NCBI GenBank assembly: GCA_023136735.1
Contig: JAGLQQ010000144.1
Location: 1-11,219, forward strand
DNA length: 11,219 nucleotides
Reading direction: 5' to 3'
From: Candidatus Omnitrophota bacterium
GTDB taxonomy: Bacteria; Omnitrophota; Gorgyraeia; B26-G9
Each line of letters begins with the position of its first letter. Within the stretch, counting starts at the first letter, position 1. Of this stretch, positions 6,969 to 11,219 are shown one piece after another. Under the pieces are notes generated by a model, which worked only from the letters and a program-made list of their open reading frames with translations, was not told the DNA's origin and ran no database searches. Position numbers and translations under genes: made by a program.

Positions 6969-8420
6969 ATGAGCGGTATTTTCGGGGTTGTCTCTAAAGG
7001 CAACTGCATACAGGATTTATTTTACGGCACAGACTATCATTCCCATTTAGGCACTGAATATGGCGGCCTGGTTGTTTTGGGAGATGATTTTTACCGGCGC
7101 ATACACGATATAAGCCAGAGTCAATTTAAGTCAAAGTTTGCTGAAGAATATGAAAATATGAAAGGCAATAAGGGTATTGGAGTTATAAGCGCCTCTAATG
7201 TGCAGCCCATATATGTGCATTCTAAATTCGGGCCTTTCTGCATTGTCACCAATGGTTTTATCGAGAATCTCAAAGAGATAGAAAAAGATCTTCTTTCCAA
7301 AGGTATTTCTTTCGCGGAAGTCGGCAAAAGCGGAGTTAATGAAACAGAGCTTGTTGCCAAACTTATTAATCAGGGAGATAATTTAATAGACGGTATTGAA
7401 AAAATGTTTGAGCGAATTGTTGGCTCCTGCTCTCTTTTACTGCTTAATAAAGACGGAGTTTACGCCGCACGTGACAGATATGGATATACTCCTCTTGTGT
7501 TTGGACAAAAAAAAGATTCGATGGCTGTTACTACAGAAACCTGTGCTTTTTTAAATAATGATTTCAAAATAACCAAATATCTGGGGCCTGGGGAAATAGT
7601 CTTGCTCAGCGAATTAGGACTGGTGACAAAAAGACAGGCAACCGAGACCAGCCATATTTGCGCGTTTTTATGGGTATATACCGGATTTCCGGCATCAAAT
7701 TATGAAGGTATTAATACCGAGGTGGTCAGAGAACGTTGTGGGAGATATCTAGCTCGTCGAGATAAAGATATTAAGGTAGATGTTGTCTCAGGTGTTCCGG
7801 ATTCAGGTACGGCGCATGCTATCGGCTATGCCATGGAACGCGGAAGTCCATATAGAAGGCCGCTGATAAAATATACGCCTGGATATGGAAGAAGCTATAC
7901 GCCGCCTTCACAAGAAACAAGAGATCTTGTGGCTAAGATGAAACTGATCGCTATTAAGGATATAATAGATGGAAATCGGATTGTGGTTTGCGATGATTCT
8001 ATTGTTAGAGGAACCCAGCTTAAGAATTTCACCATAAAAAAACTAAAGGATTCTGGCGCTCGGGAAATACATGTTCGCCTGGCATGTCCGCCGCTTATGT
8101 TTCCTTGCCGTTTTAATCTTTCTACCAGGGATATAAATGAACTTGTGGCAAGAAGAGCGATTAGAGATATTGAGGGACATGATATAGAAGATGTTTCTGA
8201 ATATATCGACACTGATTCTAAAAAGTACCAAAAAATGATAGACTGGATTGCAAAAGATCTGGAAGTGAATACGCTAAAATATCAAACTGTAGATGATATG
8301 GTTGCGGCTATTGGATTGCCTAAGGAAAGACTTTGCCTTTATTGCTGGACAGGCAAATGTCCAGGAGCTAAGTGTGCAGAAGAAAAAGCAATCTGTGCTT
8401 GCGCGGGTAAATGTGATTAA
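6969..8420 (+). CDS. PurF paralog with degenerate glutaminase site and Cys-rich tail
   Basis: This 483-residue protein aligns with PurF end to end but is not an ordinary one. The N-terminus reads MSGIFGVV, so the Ntn nucleophile Cys2 is Ser. The glutamine-binding Arg of HVRYST is absent (the segment reads GVISAS at 71-76), and the Asp of MDSE is Glu125 in NETE. N95/G96 of the oxyanion region are kept. The phosphoribosyltransferase half is intact: VPDSGTAHAIG at 276-286, a flexible loop with GRSYTPPSQ at 307-315, and the PRPP loop VVCDDSIVRGT at 339-349. The Fe-S ligand positions are also kept: C231, C380 and C456-x2-C459. The end carries five further Cys (464, 469, 476, 478, 482). I recall similar PurF-like proteins with Gly at position 2 in Bacteroides and Clostridia, so a family of nucleophile-lacking paralogs probably exists. 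It may be an ammonia-dependent or partner-fed phosphoribosyltransferase, or a regulator. It is 55 nt after the UPF0371 gene and 25 nt before pyrG, apparently in the same operon. Confidence 0.9.
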   Translation: MSGIFGVVSKGNCIQDLFYGTDYHSHLGTEYGGLVVLGDDFYRRIHDISQSQFKSKFAEEYENMKGNKGIGVISASNVQPIYVHSKFGPFCIVTNGFIENLKEIEKDLLSKGISFAEVGKSGVNETELVAKLINQGDNLIDGIEKMFERIVGSCSLLLLNKDGVYAARDRYGYTPLVFGQKKDSMAVTTETCAFLNNDFKITKYLGPGEIVLLSELGLVTKRQATETSHICAFLWVYTGFPASNYEGINTEVVRERCGRYLARRDKDIKVDVVSGVPDSGTAHAIGYAMERGSPYRRPLIKYTPGYGRSYTPPSQETRDLVAKMKLIAIKDIIDGNRIVVCDDSIVRGTQLKNFTIKKLKDSGAREIHVRLACPPLMFPCRFNLSTRDINELVARRAIRDIEGHDIEDVSEYIDTDSKKYQKMIDWIAKDLEVNTLKYQTVDDMVAAIGLPKERLCLYCWTGKCPGAKCAEEKAICACAGKCD

Positions 8421-8445
8421 AATATTACGCTTATGGAGAAGATAA

Positions 8446-10062
8446 ATGGCTAAGTATATTTTTATAACCGGCGGGGTTGTTTCAAGCTTAGGTAAAGGGA
8501 TCGCGGCTGCTGCGATAGGCAAGCTGCTTGAGACAAGAGGGTTGAAAGTAACGATTATGAAATGCGACCCGTATATTAACGTTGATCCAGGCACCATGAA
8601 TCCTTTTCAGCATGGGGAAGTATATGTCACTGATGACGGAGCAGAGACAGATCTGGATTTAGGGCATTATGAGCGTTTTACCAACGCAAAGCTTACACGC
8701 GATAATAATATTACAACAGGCAAGATTTATGATTCTGTTATCCGTAAAGAAAGAAGAGGGGATTACCTTGGTAAAACGGTACAGATAATCCCGCATATTA
8801 CAGATGAAATAAAAAGCAATATTAAGAAAGTTGCTTACGGAAAAAAGATCGATGTAGTTATTGTTGAGATTGGGGGAACGGTTGGAGACATCGAAAGTCT
8901 TCCGTTTCTTGAGGCCATAAGGCAATTAAAGCTGGAGATGGGAAGAGATTATGCGATTAATATTCATGTCACGCTTGTTCCTTATATAAAGGCAGCCGGA
9001 GAAATAAAAACAAAACCAACGCAACATAGTGTAGGTACTCTAAGAGCAATTGGAATTATTGCGGATATAATTCTTTGCCGTACTGAGAAAAAACTCAGCA
9101 GGGAGGCAAAAGAGAAGATCGCTCTTTTCTGTAATGTGGATGCTGATGCGGTAATTCCTGCAATTGATGTAAAGAGTATTTATGAAGTGCCTTTTTCACT
9201 GCGCAGAGAAAAACTAGATAGCTTGATTGTAAAGCTCCTAAAGCAGCCTTGTCGAGATAGCGATCTGGATGAATGGCAGAATCTGGTGGTAGAAAGACAG
9301 AAAAATCCTGTAGCAGAGGTGCAGATAGCTGTTGTAGGTAAGTATATCGCTCTTCAGGATGCATATAAGTCTATTTATGAGTCGCTAGTACATGGAGCGA
9401 TAGCAAATAATGTAAAAATAATTATCAGAAAAGTTGATTCAGAGGATATTGAAAAACATGGCGCGGAAAAATATCTTAAGAAGGTAAAAGGTATCTTGAT
9501 TCCTGGCGGCTTTGGTAATCGGGGTATTGAAGGTAAAATAAAGGCGGTTCAATTTGCGCGTGAAAACAATATTCCTTTTTTCGGCATTTGCCTAGGCATG
9601 CAGATAGCGGTTATAGAATTTGCCCGCAATGTTTGCGGTTTAAATGGTGCAAATTCCACAGAGTTTAACAAAAAGGTCAAGTATCCGGTTATCAGCCTTT
9701 TGGAGGAGCAGCGCAAAGTAATTGATAAAGGCGCAACGATGCGTTTAGGTGCTTATGATTGTGTATTAAAAAAAGGAACAAGCGCATACAGCGCATACAA
9801 AAAAGAAAAAATTCAGGAACGCCATCGCCACCGTTTTGAATTCAATAATCAGTACCGGGAGCGTTTGGAGAAAAAGGGAATAGTTTTTTCAGGAATAAAT
9901 CCTCAGAAAAAACTTGTAGAGATAGTAGAGGTTAAAGGCCATCCATGGTTTGTGGCCTGTCAGTTTCATCCTGAATTTAAATCAAAGCCGGACAATGGGC
10001 ATCCGTTATTCAAGGAATTTATAAAAGCTTCTTTAAACAGAGATTCGCTAACACAAAAGTAG
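8446..10062 (+). CDS. pyrG: CTP synthase
   Basis: PyrG converts UTP, ATP and glutamine to CTP, the last step of pyrimidine nucleotide synthesis, in the cytoplasm. The protein is 538 residues, close to E. coli PyrG at 545. The N-terminal synthetase domain has the P-loop GGVVSSLGKG at 9-18, KCDPYINVDPGTM, HGEVYVTDDGAETDLDLGHYERF, and EIGGTVGDIES. The C-terminal class I glutaminase domain has GGFGNRG, nucleophile Cys382 in GICLGMQ, and H508/E510 in QFHPEF, giving a complete triad. HRHRFEFNN, typical of the region before the triad His, is also present. The start ATG has GGAGA at 8435-8439 with a 6-nt spacer and the canonical start MAKYIFITGG. It appears to be the last gene of the operon. No clear terminator follows the TAG. 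Confidence 0.98.
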   Translation: MAKYIFITGGVVSSLGKGIAAAAIGKLLETRGLKVTIMKCDPYINVDPGTMNPFQHGEVYVTDDGAETDLDLGHYERFTNAKLTRDNNITTGKIYDSVIRKERRGDYLGKTVQIIPHITDEIKSNIKKVAYGKKIDVVIVEIGGTVGDIESLPFLEAIRQLKLEMGRDYAINIHVTLVPYIKAAGEIKTKPTQHSVGTLRAIGIIADIILCRTEKKLSREAKEKIALFCNVDADAVIPAIDVKSIYEVPFSLRREKLDSLIVKLLKQPCRDSDLDEWQNLVVERQKNPVAEVQIAVVGKYIALQDAYKSIYESLVHGAIANNVKIIIRKVDSEDIEKHGAEKYLKKVKGILIPGGFGNRGIEGKIKAVQFARENNIPFFGICLGMQIAVIEFARNVCGLNGANSTEFNKKVKYPVISLLEEQRKVIDKGATMRLGAYDCVLKKGTSAYSAYKKEKIQERHRHRFEFNNQYRERLEKKGIVFSGINPQKKLVEIVEVKGHPWFVACQFHPEFKSKPDNGHPLFKEFIKASLNRDSLTQK

Positions 10063-10197
10063 AAAGATGCCTTGATCCCAGAGATTAAAAACCTGATGGC
10101 AGCGATTTGCTAATAGAAGTTAATCTTTGTAATCTTTTAATAATCTGTGCAATTAGGTATAGTTTAGTTTATACTTGAGATTACACTAGGAGATAAA
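10063..10197 (+). promoter_or_regulatory. pyrG to GAF-ANTAR intergenic region, possible promoter or RNA control element
   Basis: This 135-nt gap is the longest so far in the window and has no open frame. It holds three copies of AATCT (10122-10126, 10131-10135, 10142-10146) flanked by AGATTA at 10082-10087 and 10178-10183, so several pairings are possible. A 9-bp stem with two G-U pairs can form between 10153-10161 and 10170-10178. TATAGT at 10158-10163 could be a -10 box, but I see no convincing -35. AGGAGA at 10188-10193 is the ribosome binding site for the next gene. No strong terminator for pyrG is visible. I infer that the next gene has its own control, with low confidence. Confidence 0.35.
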
Positions 10198-10908
10198 ATG
10201 AAAGAAAATTCTTCAAAATCATATATTGATGCATTAAGTAAAATCAGCAATGCTATTACAAGTGATTTATATCTTGAAGATATGCTAAAGCTAATCGTTA
10301 CTCTAACTGCCAATGTTATGCAGGCAACGATTTGCTCTTTGTGGCTTCTTGATGAAAAAACACAATCATTGAAAATCAAAGCGACACAGGCAATGAGCAG
10401 CGAATATGTAAAGGCAAGAGAAATAAAAATTGGTGAGGGTATTGTCGGGCTTGTTGCCAGCAGTAAAAAACCTACAATAATAGTTGATGTTTTAGAAGAT
10501 AAACGTTATAAAGAGAAAATGCTCGCTAAAAAAGAACATTTAGTTTCAATGGTAAGCGTGCCGATGATGGTAAAAAACAGAGTGATTGGTGTTATCAACT
10601 GCTATACAACTCAAGTGTATAAATTCGACAAAAATGATCTCAAGCTTTTAAGTACTGTCTCAAACCAGGCAGCTGTTGCTATCGAGAATACAGAGCTTCT
10701 AGTGAAAACAAAAGTTGTGCAGGAAGAACTTGAAACCCGCAAAAAAGTCGAAAAAGCAAAAGGCTTGTTGATGAGAGAAAACAAAATTTCCGAGGATGAT
10801 GCGTATAAACTAATTAGAAGATCCAGCATGAGTAAACGAAAGCCGATGAAAGAAATAGCGGACGCCTTAATCCTTTCTTTTGAAATACGAGACGAAAAAA
10901 GAAGATAA
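10198..10908 (+). CDS. GAF-ANTAR domain protein, predicted RNA-binding transcription antiterminator
   Basis: The 236-residue protein has two recognisable domains. The first is a GAF sensor at about 26-165, with IKIGEGIVGLVASSKKP at 76-92, the SVPMMVKNRVIGVINCY core strand pair at 120-136, and FDKNDLKLLSTVSNQAAVAIEN at 143-164. A charged helix follows. The second is a C-terminal ANTAR domain at about 178-228, with the signature EKAKGLLMRENKISEDDAY, RRSSMSKRKPMKEIAD. ANTAR domains bind RNA hairpins and prevent transcription termination, as in AmiR, NasR and EutV. Here the sensor is GAF rather than a response-regulator receiver, so a small ligand or redox signal would act directly. The ligand is unknown. 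Cys46 and Cys135 lie in the GAF domain but form no obvious metal motif. There is no membrane segment. The start has AGGAGA at 10188-10193 with a 4-nt spacer. Its place after an operon of glutamine-amidotransferase genes hints at nitrogen control, which is inference. Confidence 0.92.
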   Translation: MKENSSKSYIDALSKISNAITSDLYLEDMLKLIVTLTANVMQATICSLWLLDEKTQSLKIKATQAMSSEYVKAREIKIGEGIVGLVASSKKPTIIVDVLEDKRYKEKMLAKKEHLVSMVSVPMMVKNRVIGVINCYTTQVYKFDKNDLKLLSTVSNQAAVAIENTELLVKTKVVQEELETRKKVEKAKGLLMRENKISEDDAYKLIRRSSMSKRKPMKEIADALILSFEIRDEKRR

Positions 10909-10926
10909 CATTATCTGCGATTTTTT
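10903..10926 (+). terminator. Weak terminator candidate after the GAF-ANTAR gene
   Basis: AGATA (10903-10907) can pair with TATCT (10912-10916) around a 4-nt loop. Six T follow at 10921-10926. The stem is short, AT-only except for one G-C pair, overlaps the stop codon and is separated from the T run by four bases. It is a poor intrinsic terminator, listed only because nothing better lies between the gene and the next promoter. Confidence 0.2.
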
Positions 10927-10961
10927 AAAACAATCCTTAAATACCTGCCGTAATAAAAATA

Positions 10962-10998
10962 TTTTTTTCCAATTCTTTAATTTTTTTTAATTTTTTTC
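10962..10998 (+). promoter_or_regulatory. T-tract region upstream of promoter (UP-element-like or curved DNA)
   Basis: Runs of seven, eight and seven T occur at 10962-10968, 10981-10988 and 10991-10997. The last two are spaced one helical turn apart and directly abut the -35 box at 10999. AT-rich tracts in this position can bind the RNA polymerase alpha C-terminal domain or bend DNA and raise promoter strength. The tracts are seen directly; the function is inferred. Confidence 0.45.
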
Positions 10999-11028
10999 TT
11001 GAAATCATAGTATATGATGTTGTATATT
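10999..11028 (+). promoter_or_regulatory. Sigma70-like promoter for the lysine-rich gene
   Basis: TTGAAA at 10999-11004 and TATATT at 11023-11028 are separated by 18 nt. Each differs from consensus at one position, and T-tracts lie directly upstream. Transcription would start near 11035, giving a leader of about 125 nt before the TTG start at 11160. This is the best promoter match I see in the window. Confidence 0.6.
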
Positions 11029-11034
11029 ATAAAT

Positions 11035-11159
11035 TGTAGATACAATATGTAGTACGAGGCCATATTGTGTAGCTGAAAGTAAACACACCAAGATATTGTA
11101 GGGGCAGTACAGAAGAAGTTTTTCTGACGTAAATTTAAAAATGAAAGGGGGTGAATATT
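11035..11159 (+). promoter_or_regulatory. Structured 5' leader with two predicted hairpins
   Basis: The leader has a 10-bp inverted repeat, ATACAATATG (11040-11049) against CATATTGTGT (11061-11070), with one G-U pair and an 11-nt loop. It would lie within a few nucleotides of the predicted RNA 5' end. A second stem pairs 11110-11116 with 11120-11126, with one G-U pair and a 3-nt loop. It is not followed by a U run, so it is not a terminator. The tetramer GTAG occurs four times (11036, 11049, 11069, 11098), twice after ATATTGT or a near copy. It matches no riboswitch class I can recognise. It could stabilise the mRNA, bind a regulator or be a separate small RNA. Confidence 0.4.
11146..11153 (+). 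promoter_or_regulatory. Shine-Dalgarno site deciding a TTG start
   Basis: AGGGGGTG closely matches the anti-Shine-Dalgarno complement AGGAGGTG and stands 6 nt before TTG at 11160. No ATG exists in that frame nearby. GTG at 11166 is a possible alternative start. Confidence 0.6.
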
Positions 11160-11219
11160 TTGGTAGTGAAAAAGAAAAAAGCAGCTAAGAAAACAGTAGC
11201 AAAGAAGAAAGTAGTAAAG
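11160..11219 (+). CDS. Lysine/alanine-rich histone-H1-like protein, N-terminal part (gene cut by window end)
   Basis: Twenty codons are visible from a TTG start: MVVKKKKAAKK followed by TVAKKKVVK. Ten of the 20 residues are Lys and the rest are Val, Ala and Thr. This composition resembles the basic tails of bacterial histone-H1-like proteins (Chlamydia Hc1/Hc2 type and related KA-rich proteins), which bind DNA and compact the nucleoid. A lysine-rich extension of another nucleic-acid-binding protein, such as an HU variant or ribosomal protein, is also possible because the body of the protein is not seen. The strong Shine-Dalgarno site, T-tract-boosted promoter and long leader suggest a highly or specially expressed gene. 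The reading frame is supported by the site spacing and by the composition. The identity is only moderately sure. Confidence 0.6.
   Translation, partial: MVVKKKKAAKKTVAKKKVVK

Noticed and set aside
10096..10178. Two hairpins upstream of the GAF-ANTAR gene, the first (10096-10111) with a 6-nt loop and the second (10153-10178) with an 8-nt loop that a G-U pair could reduce to 6, considered as an ANTAR dual-hexaloop target
   Set aside because: The loops read GCGATT and TTTAGT and lack the expected A at loop position 1 and G at position 4. The hairpins are about 40 nt apart and no terminator overlaps the second.
10955..10968. AAAAATATTTTT palindrome considered as a terminator of the GAF-ANTAR gene
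   Set aside because: It is a pure A-T palindrome with no loop of its own and would not form a stable hairpin.
11110..11126. Hairpin in the leader considered as an intrinsic terminator or attenuator
   Set aside because: No U run follows the stem; the next bases are ACGTAAATTT.
11141..11188. A 15-codon open frame starting at the ATG at 11141 in the leader, overlapping the lysine-rich gene
   Set aside because: It contains the Shine-Dalgarno site of the main gene, has no ribosome site of its own, and its product has no recognisable character.

Overview
The window is an AT-rich, gene-dense bacterial segment of about 11.2 kb. Every supported gene lies on the + strand, with short gaps or 1-nt overlaps. 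The organism cannot be fixed from the sequence alone. The B. subtilis-type Fe-S PurF, a UPF0371/DUF1846 protein, a GAF-ANTAR regulator and a lysine/alanine-rich histone-H1-like gene together fit an uncultured lineage such as Omnitrophota or another PVC-adjacent or anaerobic phylum. That placement is an inference with low to moderate confidence.

Positions 1-10062 look like one biosynthetic operon for carbamoyl phosphate, purines and pyrimidines, with its promoter upstream of the window. In order it holds: the 3' end of one carB (1-771); a second, complete carB paralog (799-4014); purF with an intact glutaminase site (4014-5396); a UPF0371/DUF1846 protein of unknown function (5396-6913); a PurF paralog whose glutaminase nucleophile is Ser instead of Cys and whose glutamine-binding residues have changed, while its phosphoribosyltransferase and Fe-S ligands remain (6969-8420); and pyrG, CTP synthase (8446-10062). 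Nearly all of these enzymes belong to glutamine-amide-nitrogen chemistry: CarB takes ammonia from a CarA subunit, and PurF and PyrG carry their own glutaminase domains. Two enzymes are each present as paralog pairs.

After a 135-nt gap comes a separate gene for a GAF-ANTAR protein (10198-10908), a predicted RNA-binding transcription antiterminator with a small-molecule or redox sensor domain. ANTAR proteins often control nitrogen genes, so a link to the upstream amidotransferase operon is plausible but unproven. No canonical ANTAR target (paired hexaloop hairpins) was found.

The last 310 bases hold T-tracts, a good sigma70-like promoter (10999-11028), a leader of about 125 nt with two predicted hairpins, a strong Shine-Dalgarno site and the first 20 codons of a lysine/alanine/valine-rich protein from a TTG start. 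This protein is probably a histone-H1-like nucleoid protein and runs out of the window.

The most interesting observation is the UPF0371 gene lying between a functional purF and a glutaminase-degenerate PurF paralog. This may be a recurring but functionally unexplained module.
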